The notes beneath the pieces were generated by a model, which saw only the letters and a program-made list of their open reading frames with translations, searched no databases and was not told the origin of the DNA. This document shows, one piece after another, positions 35,532 through 47,300 of a stretch of 64,000 bases of DNA (positions within the stretch are counted from its first letter, which is position 1; each line of letters begins with the position of its first letter). A program made the position numbers and the translations under genes. This stretch comes from an uncultured Prevotellaceae bacterium (GTDB lineage: Bacteria > Bacteroidota > Bacteroidia > Bacteroidales > Bacteroidaceae): the NCBI GenBank assembly GCA_902776195.1, contig CACYPF010000023.1, forward strand, positions 17,189 through 81,188. Reading direction: 5' to 3'.

Positions 35532-37154
35532 TTATAGCTTAATCACCTCGTCACATAGTTCACTGACCGTTTTCCGGTGGGTGATAAACAGCATGGTCTT
35601 CTCCTTGCATGCAGCAAATAGTCTTTTGTACAGCTCTTGTTCTGTAGGTTCGTCGAGACTGCTGCTAATCTCATCAAGCAGAAGGACAGAACCGGAACAT
35701 AGCAGACCGCGGGCAATAGCGATACGTTGTGCCTGTCCCTCACTGAGTCCTTTTCCCCGCTCTCCCAGTTCTGTATCGAGTCCTTGCGGCAACTCATTGA
35801 CGAAGTCGGCACAGGCTGTATGTAGTACTTCCTTCAATTTCTTGTCCGTAGCATCCGGATTAGCGAGTTGTAGGTTATAGCGGATGCTGCCGCTCATCAG
35901 GGTATTACCTTGTGGGACGAAGACGAAGTTGGGTCGTGTTTGAACACCGATATTCTCTTCTCCGTCCCGTTTGTAGAGGCAGATGCTTCCTTCTGTGGGT
36001 CGAATGAATCCAAGCAATAACCGGAATAGTGTAGTCTTTCCGATTCCTGTCTCTCCCATAATTGCTGTTTTGGTGCCAGCTTTGAAATCGTGGCAGAAAT
36101 GGTTGACCACCATTCTGTCTCCTGTTGCATAGTGGAAAGACACATTGTCAAAACGGATACCCGGGACTTCTTCCTCTGGTGTGTTCCCGTCATATTCATC
36201 ATCTTGGCTTATCTGATCCAATTCCTCCAGTCTGTCTATACTTGCGGTGGCATGGATCACAGCAGGTACCATGTTCAGCATTTGTAGGATTGGGTGCTGT
36301 ATCATACCCACCAGTTGTAGGAAGGAGGTCATGACTCCAAAAGTAATAGTGCCGTTACGGAGGCCGATACCACCCCATACGAAAGCAAGCAGGTAACCCA
36401 GTCCGAAAGCGCATCCCATAATTAAGCGTGTGATGACAGTAAAACGGGTGCGCCGCATCACATTACCTTCTAAGCGCTGTTGCATGGAGTCCAGCCGTTC
36501 TGTTATCCATTGCTCACTGCCTAATGAGCGCAGTACGGCATTATGCTCCATGGTCTCTTGTACCTGCATCTGTATCTTACTCTCATCTTGTCGGATGTCG
36601 AGTGTCATTTGCCGTAACTTCCGTGCAATCAGTTTTCCGAAAACAATGGCTATCGGGGTAAGTACTAACAATGCCCATGCAAGTCTGGCATCAAACCAGC
36701 GCATTAAAAGGAAAGCTCCACAGAGCTGTATTATAGTGACTCCCATCTGCGGTAGGGTGTCCGTTGTGACAGTGCTGACGGTATCAATATCCTTAGCAAG
36801 TCGCGAGGTAATATCTCCAGAATGCAGTGCCTTGTCATCGTACAGCTGCCGGCGGAAAAGACGGCTGAAGATATAAAGCCGTAATGTGTTCGTCTGCCGG
36901 ACATTGGCAGTGGTTGTCATGTAATAGTATATTTGTCGGAGAACAACGCCGCCAACAACGGTCATGACCAGCCATATCACCATCTGCATCACATCGTCAG
37001 TGCTGCCCGTGCGAATGGTTTTGTCAATAAACAAGCGACTGAGCCATACCATTAACAGCCCCAGTCCTACTTGTCCGATACCTATGATGATGCGCATTGC
37101 TGAGTTCCAGCGAATGCCCAACATATTATGCCACAACCATGCGACGTATTTCAA
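35532..37154 (-). CDS. ABC exporter, fused permease and ATPase
   Basis: A 540-residue half transporter: six membrane helices in about 1-300, then a nucleotide-binding domain with Walker A GETGIGKT at 367-374, signature LSEGQ and Walker B VLLLDE. Two copies would form an exporter. It lacks a peptidase C39 domain. It is the last gene of an operon with an HprK-like kinase, an S24/S26 peptidase and a PqqD-like protein, 26 nt after the latter, so a modified peptide or similar small molecule is a plausible cargo (inference from context). The export direction is a family-level expectation. Confidence 0.88.
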   Translation of the reverse strand: MKYVAWLWHNMLGIRWNSAMRIIIGIGQVGLGLLMVWLSRLFIDKTIRTGSTDDVMQMVIWLVMTVVGGVVLRQIYYYMTTTANVRQTNTLRLYIFSRLFRRQLYDDKALHSGDITSRLAKDIDTVSTVTTDTLPQMGVTIIQLCGAFLLMRWFDARLAWALLVLTPIAIVFGKLIARKLRQMTLDIRQDESKIQMQVQETMEHNAVLRSLGSEQWITERLDSMQQRLEGNVMRRTRFTVITRLIMGCAFGLGYLLAFVWGGIGLRNGTITFGVMTSFLQLVGMIQHPILQMLNMVPAVIHATASIDRLEELDQISQDDEYDGNTPEEEVPGIRFDNVSFHYATGDRMVVNHFCHDFKAGTKTAIMGETGIGKTTLFRLLLGFIRPTEGSICLYKRDGEENIGVQTRPNFVFVPQGNTLMSGSIRYNLQLANPDATDKKLKEVLHTACADFVNELPQGLDTELGERGKGLSEGQAQRIAIARGLLCSGSVLLLDEISSSLDEPTEQELYKRLFAACKEKTMLFITHRKTVSELCDEVIKL

Positions 37155-37180
37155 AATAAATCAGGAATTAGAAATGATGA

Positions 37181-37450
37181 TTACTCTACGACTCCTTCTT
37201 TCTGCCATTGTTCTACTATCTTGGTGACATCCGCTTTAGCGACATCGCTGCTCACTTCATATTCCTCACAGAGTTTGTCGGCAAGTTGCTCAATGGTGAA
37301 GTCACCCATCTCGTCAGCCTTCTTCCATAACCATGCTGCTGTCTCGTTCAATGCAAGCAGTCTGCCGAAATTGACGGCTGTCAGTCCTTCACCAGTGATG
37401 ACGTGCTCACCACAAACCTCACGCAGTATAAATCCTTTTTTCAGTTTCAT
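37181..37450 (-). CDS. PqqD-like peptide-binding (RRE) protein
   Basis: An 89-residue protein beginning MKLKKGFILREV when started at 37450; a longer frame into the S24 gene is rejected. It has the PqqD/RiPP recognition element layout: a short beta hairpin (GEHVITGEG), the LNETAAWLWKKADEMGDFT segment, then helices ending VTKIVEQWQKEGVVE. Such proteins usually bind the leader of a precursor peptide and present it to modifying enzymes. It lies 20 nt after the S24 peptidase gene and 26 nt before the ABC exporter. No precursor gene is seen nearby. Confidence 0.82.
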   Translation of the reverse strand: MKLKKGFILREVCGEHVITGEGLTAVNFGRLLALNETAAWLWKKADEMGDFTIEQLADKLCEEYEVSSDVAKADVTKIVEQWQKEGVVE

Positions 37451-37470
37451 CTTATTTTGTTTTTTCGATA

Positions 37471-37902
37471 TTAAACCAAACGCCGGTAAACAGCGAGTAT
37501 GTATCTTCTGACAGGGCGTATGTGCCACCAGAGCTTGGAGGCTCTGACACGCCACCGGTTGTATAAATCATGCTGCTTCCCGTCAGCACTCACCACATGG
37601 CTGGCAATGGCGCAGATGTCTTTTAGTGTACAATGCTCTGTGCCGATGATGTTGCCGTCACCCATCAGCACCACATGATCACCCTCTATCTGGATGATGC
37701 GGTGTACCACATAGCGGCATCCCTCCACCCATGCCAGTACTACGTCACCGACCTTGGGGTTCTCTGGTTTCTGGAGAATGACACTCTCCTTGCCGCCAAT
37801 GATAAACGGTAGCATGCTATTTCCCTTGACGGGCAGTGTTACGCTCACTCCATCTTTTGCCAGTCGGGTGGCTTCCTCCAATATCTGGTTGTCGCTAATC
37901 AT
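37471..37902 (-). CDS. S24/S26-family peptidase-like protein
   Basis: A 143-residue protein of the S24/S26 fold. The nucleophile motif is GNSMLPFI, and the second catalytic box is YVVHRI, where histidine replaces the lysine of bacterial leader peptidases, as in the archaeal/SipW-like branch. There is no clear N-terminal membrane anchor, though the C terminus has a hydrophobic, basic stretch. It sits 3 nt after the HprK-like gene and 20 nt before pqqD-like. In this context it may trim a peptide; alternatively it is a regulator-type member. Confidence 0.78.
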   Translation of the reverse strand: MISDNQILEEATRLAKDGVSVTLPVKGNSMLPFIIGGKESVILQKPENPKVGDVVLAWVEGCRYVVHRIIQIEGDHVVLMGDGNIIGTEHCTLKDICAIASHVVSADGKQHDLYNRWRVRASKLWWHIRPVRRYILAVYRRLV

Positions 37903-37905
37903 TTC

Positions 37906-38769
37906 TTAACACTTAATTTCTCCTTCGCAGACTCTCGCAGCCTCCTCGTCAGGAAGACATTCCAAGTGGTAGACGGGGGTTGCCATGGCAAGGGTATTCT
38001 CTGTCTCATGCAGCCCATCGGCAACGGACTTGTCCCACCGCTTGCCACTGATGCTGGGCACCAGGGCGGCATAAGCCTCGATACCCCTCATACGGCGAAT
38101 CTTGTTATAAGGTGCCTGACTAAGCAGGACGATGCCTCCCAATGGGTAACTGACATTACGGTAGCAAGGGGTCTTGCCACTCCAAGGGCTGCCATAAACA
38201 GTGGCACTGTGATCCTCGTTGATGCGCACTACAGGATTGTCGTCATTGACAAGTGCTGTCCCCTCGATGTGTTTCAGCCACAGACGGGCATGGGTGCTCT
38301 TACCCGTACCGCTCTTGCCCAGGAACATGTACGCTTTCTCCTGATGACTTACGACAGCGGCATGAAACAATACCGTCTTATAGGGTGCGGTGGCTAAGGC
38401 GTAAAGTACCATCAGTGCATTGTCTATGGCAAGCTTACGCCATTTGCCGGTCATGATAAGTTCTCCTTTTTGATAATTGTCAGAGCATACCAGCCAACCA
38501 GCTGTCTCGTATTGCCAGCGGAACTCAAACACCGACTTGCCGTCAGCAGTCTTGCCGCAGAAAATCTCCTGTCCTTCCTCTTCTTGGCGGAGTTCTTCAG
38601 TATAGCTTACGCTCTCACCGTCCTTTACGGTTAATGCAAATGTCAAACTGTCCTCTTCACTCCTGTTACAAAGGAATGGCTCATAGTTTTGCATCAGTGC
38701 AAAGTCTTCAGTCGATGTCTGTACACCGAACACGTGCTTGGCAACGCGGTAGTATCTTGTATCTGTCAT
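37906..38769 (-). CDS. HprK-like P-loop kinase of a peptide-modification-type operon
   Basis: A 287-residue protein whose C-terminal half resembles the catalytic domain of HPr kinase: P-loop GKSGTGKST starts at 151, followed by VNDDNPVV and GSPWSGKTP. The N-terminal half is not the usual HprK domain. Related kinases occur in lasso-peptide clusters, where some phosphorylate the peptide. It is the first gene of the four-gene operon with S24/S26, PqqD-like and ABC genes. A -7 box (TACCTTTG) lies 17 nt upstream of its start. Function here is inferred from context. Confidence 0.78.
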   Translation of the reverse strand: MTDTRYYRVAKHVFGVQTSTEDFALMQNYEPFLCNRSEEDSLTFALTVKDGESVSYTEELRQEEEGQEIFCGKTADGKSVFEFRWQYETAGWLVCSDNYQKGELIMTGKWRKLAIDNALMVLYALATAPYKTVLFHAAVVSHQEKAYMFLGKSGTGKSTHARLWLKHIEGTALVNDDNPVVRINEDHSATVYGSPWSGKTPCYRNVSYPLGGIVLLSQAPYNKIRRMRGIEAYAALVPSISGKRWDKSVADGLHETENTLAMATPVYHLECLPDEEAARVCEGEIKC

Positions 38770-38786
38770 TTTCTCTATTTTTGCTG

Positions 38787-38794
38787 CAAAGGTA
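38787..38794 (-). promoter_or_regulatory. -7 box of the HprK-S24-PqqD-ABC operon
   Basis: TACCTTTG on the minus strand, 17 nt before the start codon; the -33 region is T-rich without an exact TTTG. Confidence 0.55.
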
Positions 38795-38915
38795 CTATCT
38801 TTTTTCGAAAAACGAGCATCTATTGTCTATTTCTTTTGCTATCCGCAATATCGTACAGGATAATGGCTGATCATGTGATGAATGGTCGTTTGAATTGTTA
38901 TAGATGATTCTTGTT

Positions 38916-38940
38916 ATTGTAAATCAATTTGATTTACAAT
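38916..38940. repeat. 25-bp palindrome related to the dispersed repeat
   Basis: Twelve-base arms ATTGTAAATCAA/TTGATTTACAAT around one central base. The core equals the palindromic units in the 103-bp repeats at 11482 and 26013. Confidence 0.7.
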
Positions 38941-38971
38941 TGCTCCGATGGCTCTTTTAGTATTAAGAAAA

Positions 38972-39003
38972 GGAGCATCCGACAGTTTCGGATGCTCCTT
39001 TGA
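38972..39003 (-). terminator. Terminator of nifJ
   Basis: AAGGAGCATCCGA and TCGGATGCTCCTT form a long perfect stem around a short loop, about 20 nt after the nifJ stop codon, followed by TTTTC on the minus strand. Confidence 0.85.
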
Positions 39004-39023
39004 ATATAGATAGGATAGGGGGA

Positions 39024-42602
<3,579 letters not shown>

Positions 42603-42631
42603 TTGTTTAGTCATTAAAAATTAATACTTTT

Positions 42632-42657
42632 CGATATTTCGTTGTTTCGATATTTCG
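42632..42657 (-). repeat. Two CGAAATATCG motifs before nifJ
   Basis: CGATATTTCG occurs at 42632-42641 and 42648-42657 (CGAAATATCG on the coding strand), 16 bp apart. The same motif precedes eda at 20086-20095. Confidence 0.5.
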
Positions 42658-43845
42658 TCAATATAAGAAGCCCAATAACCATAACGGTATTTGATTGTCC
42701 TTGCCCACCTCTGTATTATAACGGGCATAAATCATGTCAGGCGCATACCTTATTTTATTATGGGAGTCCGCATCGCAAATGCGGAACTTGGTTTTCTCAT
42801 CTACAATATAAATGGAGTCACGTGGACCTTGGTTGACCTTATGGTCTTTCCATAGGGAGTTGACAAAGAATGTCTCCATAGCATCCTGTTTCTCCACGTG
42901 AATAGGGTAGATGGCATAGAGCAGGTTGGAGTTATGAAGCATCACCTTGGAAGGCTTCTTGGGGAACTCTTCGCCCACGGGATAAATCATATTGAGCAGA
43001 CGGGCATCTGTCAGATATTTGATGTAATTCATGACGGTAGCACGACTGGTCTCGATATCTTTGGCAAGTTTACTGACATTCGGAGCCTTGGATCCTTCCT
43101 TGGCAAGCTCATAGAACAATTTCTTGATTTTTGAGAGATACTTCAACTCAATCTGCTTGATTAACAGAATGTCCACCTCAGTCATCATGTTCATTGTCTT
43201 CAATAAGTTCTCGCTATAGTTGCGGTCCTCTTGGAAGAAGGGATAGAAACCATGATGGATATAGTCTTGGAAATACTTGTTCGGTGATACTTTCGGAAGG
43301 ATCTGCTTGATGATGTGCTCATGGTTGTGCAATATCTCATCAAGCGTGTATGCCTTGAAGTCATTACCAGTCATCAGGTTGATGAACTCACGGAAAGAGA
43401 AACCGCGCAGGTTATAACTCTTTACAATACCATTCAATTCGGGATTCTCCTCTTTCAGTCGCATCACGCTGGAACCGGTGAATACGATTTTCAGTCCCGG
43501 ATGCTCGTCATAGCAACGGCGCAGCTCCTTCGACCAGTCGGTCTGTTTGAACACCTGGTCTATCAACAGCACACGACCGCCTTTGTGGTAGAACTCCCCG
43601 GCAAAGTCGGCGATACCGCGTCCCTGAAAATAGAAGTTGTTCATGTTGATGTAAAGACATTGCTTATCCTGAATGTCAAAGTGCTCTTTCGCATACTGGA
43701 GCAGGAAAGTCGTCTTTCCTACACCTCTCGTCCCCTTGATGCCAATCATGCGGTCGCTCCAGTCAATCTCATCCATCAGAGTACGACGGACAGGGGCATT
43801 CACATGCTCTACCAAGTAACGATGCGTACGAAAAAAAGCCTCCAT
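42658..43845 (-). CDS. AAA_14/DUF4143 ATP-binding protein
   Basis: A 395-residue P-loop ATPase of the AAA_14 plus DUF4143 architecture: Walker A GTRGVGKTTFL near 35-45, Walker B-like VLLIDQVF, sensor region IVFTGSSVMRL, and a C-terminal winged-helix/nuclease-like region ending with FRICDADSHNKIRYAPD. Such proteins are common in Bacteroidota, and their role is unsettled. It has a perfect promoter of its own. No toxin or other partner gene adjoins it, so no system can be named. Confidence 0.85.
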   Translation of the reverse strand: MEAFFRTHRYLVEHVNAPVRRTLMDEIDWSDRMIGIKGTRGVGKTTFLLQYAKEHFDIQDKQCLYINMNNFYFQGRGIADFAGEFYHKGGRVLLIDQVFKQTDWSKELRRCYDEHPGLKIVFTGSSVMRLKEENPELNGIVKSYNLRGFSFREFINLMTGNDFKAYTLDEILHNHEHIIKQILPKVSPNKYFQDYIHHGFYPFFQEDRNYSENLLKTMNMMTEVDILLIKQIELKYLSKIKKLFYELAKEGSKAPNVSKLAKDIETSRATVMNYIKYLTDARLLNMIYPVGEEFPKKPSKVMLHNSNLLYAIYPIHVEKQDAMETFFVNSLWKDHKVNQGPRDSIYIVDEKTKFRICDADSHNKIRYAPDMIYARYNTEVGKDNQIPLWLLGFLY

Positions 43846-43872
43846 TTAATTAGATTTGTTTTAAAACAGATG

Positions 43873-43903
43873 CAAAGGTAATACATTTCCCGCAATTTGC
43901 AAA
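43873..43903 (-). promoter_or_regulatory. Promoter of the DUF4143 ATPase gene
   Basis: TTTG (43900-43903), 19 bp, TACCTTTG (43873-43880) on the minus strand; 27-nt leader. Confidence 0.8.
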
Positions 43904-43958
43904 GCAGAGATTGCAAAATCTTGTGAAAAAGCATTATTTTTGTTCTATCTAAATAAGA

Positions 43959-43981
43959 AAAGGAGCCTTTGCAGCTCCTTT
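43959..43981 (-). terminator. Terminator of the signalling/TonB receptor operon
   Basis: AAAGGAGC and GCTCCTTT form an 8-bp stem with a 7-nt loop followed by TTCTTATT on the minus strand, just after the receptor stop codon. Confidence 0.8.
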
Positions 43982-43983
43982 CC

Positions 43984-46479
43984 TTAGAATTTATATCCAA
44001 TATCAAACATGAACCAGCGCCCTCGCTGAGGGATGGGACCTGTGTTCAGTCCGCTTTGCTTGTAGCTCTTGTTGAACAGGTTCTTCACGTCTGCGGAGAT
44101 GGTCAGCTTACCAAACTTACAGGTAGCACCGAGGTCGAAGAGAACACGGGGACTGAAATCGTGGGTGACGTTGACTTTTTGATATGCCTCATACATTGCC
44201 ATCTCAGCTTGGTTCATTAACTTTTCGTTTTCCGGAGTTGGATCAAGCATCCACTGTTTATACATTTCTCCGTAATGATTCGTTGCTGAATTGTAAAGTG
44301 CGTATCCAATTGCGTCTGTCGTCCAGGATTTCTGACTGCTGTAATAGTCGATATGCCCATGCACATTAAGCCATTTGGTTGCCTGCCATGCCAATACCGT
44401 ACTGACAGAGAGTTTGGGTGTGCAGAAGGCAAAATTGAACTCTGTGTTATTAATAGACGATTTCTTGACATCCTGCCAAGCGGCACTGAGGTTCGCCGTG
44501 AAGTTGCGATACTTGTATTTGGCGGAGAGTTCTACTCCATAGATATCACTGCTACCGGAGTTCTCGTGCTCAATGATGTTCATATAGATGATGTCTCTGG
44601 CACGGTTATAGAATCCATTGACTTCAAAGTCGAGCCCAGGCAGCCATTGGTTGGCACCGAAGGTGAGCTGGTAAGAATGAAGTGCTTCTGGATCGAGCTC
44701 GGTAGCAAGGTCTTTGTATCCTGCAAAGGTGGCGAGGAAGAGGTTAATCTTGCGATACATGTATGGCGCATCAATAAACGACTTGGAGTAGCTGAGTTTG
44801 ACGTTCCACTTCGGCTGAACAAAGATGAGCGCCACACGAGGTGAGAACTCGCGGATCTTCGTGTCGTTATAGCGGTTCTTATAGTCGAAGCGCAGACCAG
44901 CGTTGAGGATGAACGGTCCCCAATGGTGTTTCAGCTGTACGTAGCTGTTGATATTGCTCTCATGTCCCTTGCCAAGTATTGGAATGCTGTCGTTACTCGT
45001 AGCTTGTTTATCGAAGTTATAGCCAAACATGTATTGTACGTCGTCGAGTTGGAAGTAGCTGTATTCGGCACCGAAAGAGAGAATACCCTTGTGATGTTTA
45101 CTGTTTATGTAACTCCAGTCCCCCTGAATCTTACCACCAATGGTATGCTCTTGTCCGTTGAGATAACGCGAAAGACCACCGTTGCTGTTGATGAGTGTTT
45201 TTTTCAAGTCACCTTGAATAGGAAGTGACGGGATGATAGAGGCGGCAGGATTGTCAGAGATGACCTGATAGTGTGTCAAGTCACTGTTGTCGTAGGTGAC
45301 CGTTCCTTTCAGGTATACGTTACCCAGTTGTTGTCCGTAATTAAGTTCACCATGGTGGGAGAGAGTGGCGAAACTGGGTTTGATGCCATTGAATGACCGG
45401 TATTTGTCGTAGTCATAAGGCGTGAACAGGACATTGAGTGTCATGGGCGAGATGATCTGCGAGAACTGAGCGTTATAAAGGAAACTCAGGTTCTTGTATT
45501 TCAGCTGTGCACCGACATCGTAGGATGGTTTGGGTCCAATACCACCAACAATCGCATCGCCACCTTCCCGCTTAAGACCAGTTTCCTCATCCGGTACATA
45601 GATTTTCTGACCTTTTGCCTTATAGAGGCCTCCCCAGATGAGCAGATCGAGATCGAAATAGCGTTTTCCCAGCATCATGGATGCTTTCAACTGTCCGTAG
45701 CTGCCGGCACCTGCATGTACCTCGATACCATCAATATCAGCACCCTGCCATGTGATGACGTTAACTACGGCTGTAAGCGACACACCACCGTAGAGTGATG
45801 AGGCAGGTCCGCGCAGCACCTCTATCTGCTTCACCTTGTCGAGTGAAATACTGAAGTCGGGGGCGGCGATATTGGTGGCATAGCTGTTCAGACGGTGACC
45901 GTTGAGCATGATGAGGATTTTCTCCTGTCCGTTGCTGTAGATACCGCGCATGGCGATGTTGATATCATCGTCGCAGTCTACGATAGTCATGCCTGGGACA
46001 TAGGCAGCAAGTACCTCCTGCAGGTTGCGTCCGCCACAATTCTTGATCATCTCCGCCGTTATCAGCGTAGTGGGCACAGGAACCTCGTTCAGACTCTCTG
46101 CCTGGCTGGATGCTGTGGTAATCGTGGCGGAAAGACCTTTCTTGATACGCTCTACCATGTCAATGAACCGCTGAGGGTCATTGGCACTTGCCGTGTAATA
46201 AGGGTTTTCCTGTAACAACAGGCGGGTGCGTTCCTCTGCTTCTACTTCCAGATCATTCCCCAGACTACAGAGAGCCAACAGTCTATAGACACTCTGACGG
46301 AGATTGATGGGAAATTTCTTCAGGTTTTCCGTCAGTATCTGCTCTGCCTCGTCAATCTTACCGATGTTATAGTTTTCCTCAGCCATATCATAGACACTAC
46401 GGTACTGCTCGTACTGCCCCTGCGCACTGGCACTGAAGGAACATCCTATTAATAATATGGTGAAAAGAATCTTCCTCAT
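43984..46479 (-). CDS. TonB-dependent outer-membrane receptor with an N-terminal TPR-like region
   Basis: An 831-residue protein with signal peptide 1-19 (SFSASAQG). Residues about 20-110 are helical and TPR-like (YNIGKIDEAEQILTENLKKF), replacing the carboxypeptidase-like domain common in SusC proteins. The plug follows (LQEVLAAYVPGMTI, MLNGHRLNSY, IEVLRGPASSLYGG), then a 22-strand barrel ending in an aromatic GYKF. It is the last gene of a five-gene signalling operon and starts 2 nt after the soluble kinase. There is no SusD partner. The ligand is unknown. Confidence 0.88.
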   Translation of the reverse strand: MRKILFTILLIGCSFSASAQGQYEQYRSVYDMAEENYNIGKIDEAEQILTENLKKFPINLRQSVYRLLALCSLGNDLEVEAEERTRLLLQENPYYTASANDPQRFIDMVERIKKGLSATITTASSQAESLNEVPVPTTLITAEMIKNCGGRNLQEVLAAYVPGMTIVDCDDDINIAMRGIYSNGQEKILIMLNGHRLNSYATNIAAPDFSISLDKVKQIEVLRGPASSLYGGVSLTAVVNVITWQGADIDGIEVHAGAGSYGQLKASMMLGKRYFDLDLLIWGGLYKAKGQKIYVPDEETGLKREGGDAIVGGIGPKPSYDVGAQLKYKNLSFLYNAQFSQIISPMTLNVLFTPYDYDKYRSFNGIKPSFATLSHHGELNYGQQLGNVYLKGTVTYDNSDLTHYQVISDNPAASIIPSLPIQGDLKKTLINSNGGLSRYLNGQEHTIGGKIQGDWSYINSKHHKGILSFGAEYSYFQLDDVQYMFGYNFDKQATSNDSIPILGKGHESNINSYVQLKHHWGPFILNAGLRFDYKNRYNDTKIREFSPRVALIFVQPKWNVKLSYSKSFIDAPYMYRKINLFLATFAGYKDLATELDPEALHSYQLTFGANQWLPGLDFEVNGFYNRARDIIYMNIIEHENSGSSDIYGVELSAKYKYRNFTANLSAAWQDVKKSSINNTEFNFAFCTPKLSVSTVLAWQATKWLNVHGHIDYYSSQKSWTTDAIGYALYNSATNHYGEMYKQWMLDPTPENEKLMNQAEMAMYEAYQKVNVTHDFSPRVLFDLGATCKFGKLTISADVKNLFNKSYKQSGLNTGPIPQRGRWFMFDIGYKF

Positions 46480-46481
46480 GA

Positions 46482-47300
46482 CTACTTAACAGGTATAGTG
46501 ATATGGAAAGTGGTACCCTGACCTTCCTCGCTCTCAAAAGTCAGTGTTCCGTTGTGTTTGTTTTCTATAATGTCTTTCGTAATCGCCATGCCAAGTCCGG
46601 TACCTTGTCCCGCAGGTTTGGTGGTGAAGAAGTTCTCATAAAGCCGTTGTTTCACTTCGTCAGTCATACCCTCTCCGTTATCTCCAATACTGATGTGCAG
46701 TTTCTGGTCAGAGAAAGTGACTTTGACATCGATGGTAGGTTTGTATTCTTCTCCCATCCGTTGTGACTTATGCCATATAGTGTAGCATGCGTTGTTCATC
46801 AGATTAAGGATGGCACGGCTCAAGTCCTGAGGAATCACCATCATGCGGGGAATGTCTTCTTGGTATTCCTCGTGAATGGTGACATTAAAGTTCTTATGGT
46901 CGGCACGCATGGCATGATAGGACAGCCATACATATTCCTTGACGATATGAGCGACATCAGAGGGAATGAACTCGTTATCCTTGCCTCTGGATACCAACAG
47001 TATTCCTTGGATGATGCTGATAGCACGCTCTCCATGCTCTACGATTTTCGCCATGTTGTCCTTCAGGTCAGCAATGATGTTCTCTACTTCCTCGCGGTCA
47101 TCCTCGGAGATGTTTTCCTCATTGTCCTCGACAATCTCCGTCAGGTCTTTCAACAGCTTGTCAGACATCTTACTGAAATTGATGACAAAGTTCAGCGGGT
47201 TCTGTATCTCATGGGCGATACCCGCACTCAGCATACCTAAGGATGCTAATTTCTCTTGCTGCTTCAACTGCTGTTGTAGGGTGTCAATCTTTTTGTCCAT
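46482..47300 (-). CDS. Soluble histidine kinase
   Basis: A 272-residue kinase without membrane segments. It begins with a short coiled coil, then the H box with H30 in AHEIQNPLNF, and a HATPase domain with N box LNLMNNACYTI and G boxes DNGEGMT and GQGTGLGMAI. It lacks its own sensor domain, so it may pair with a partner; the upstream gene encodes a related kinase whose H box lacks histidine. The genes overlap by 17 nt. The receiver domain of the phosphatase encoded first in the operon is the natural target (inference). Confidence 0.88.
   Translation of the reverse strand: MDKKIDTLQQQLKQQEKLASLGMLSAGIAHEIQNPLNFVINFSKMSDKLLKDLTEIVEDNEENISEDDREEVENIIADLKDNMAKIVEHGERAISIIQGILLVSRGKDNEFIPSDVAHIVKEYVWLSYHAMRADHKNFNVTIHEEYQEDIPRMMVIPQDLSRAILNLMNNACYTIWHKSQRMGEEYKPTIDVKVTFSDQKLHISIGDNGEGMTDEVKQRLYENFFTTKPAGQGTGLGMAITKDIIENKHNGTLTFESEEGQGTTFHITIPVK

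Noticed and set aside
37451-37555. N-terminal extension of the PqqD-like gene
   Set aside because: It overlaps the S24/S26 gene and is not like the family; MKLKKGF at 37450 matches the usual start.
42658-43845. DUF4143 ATPase as part of a defence system
   Set aside because: It stands alone with its own promoter, with no nuclease, toxin or other defence gene beside it.
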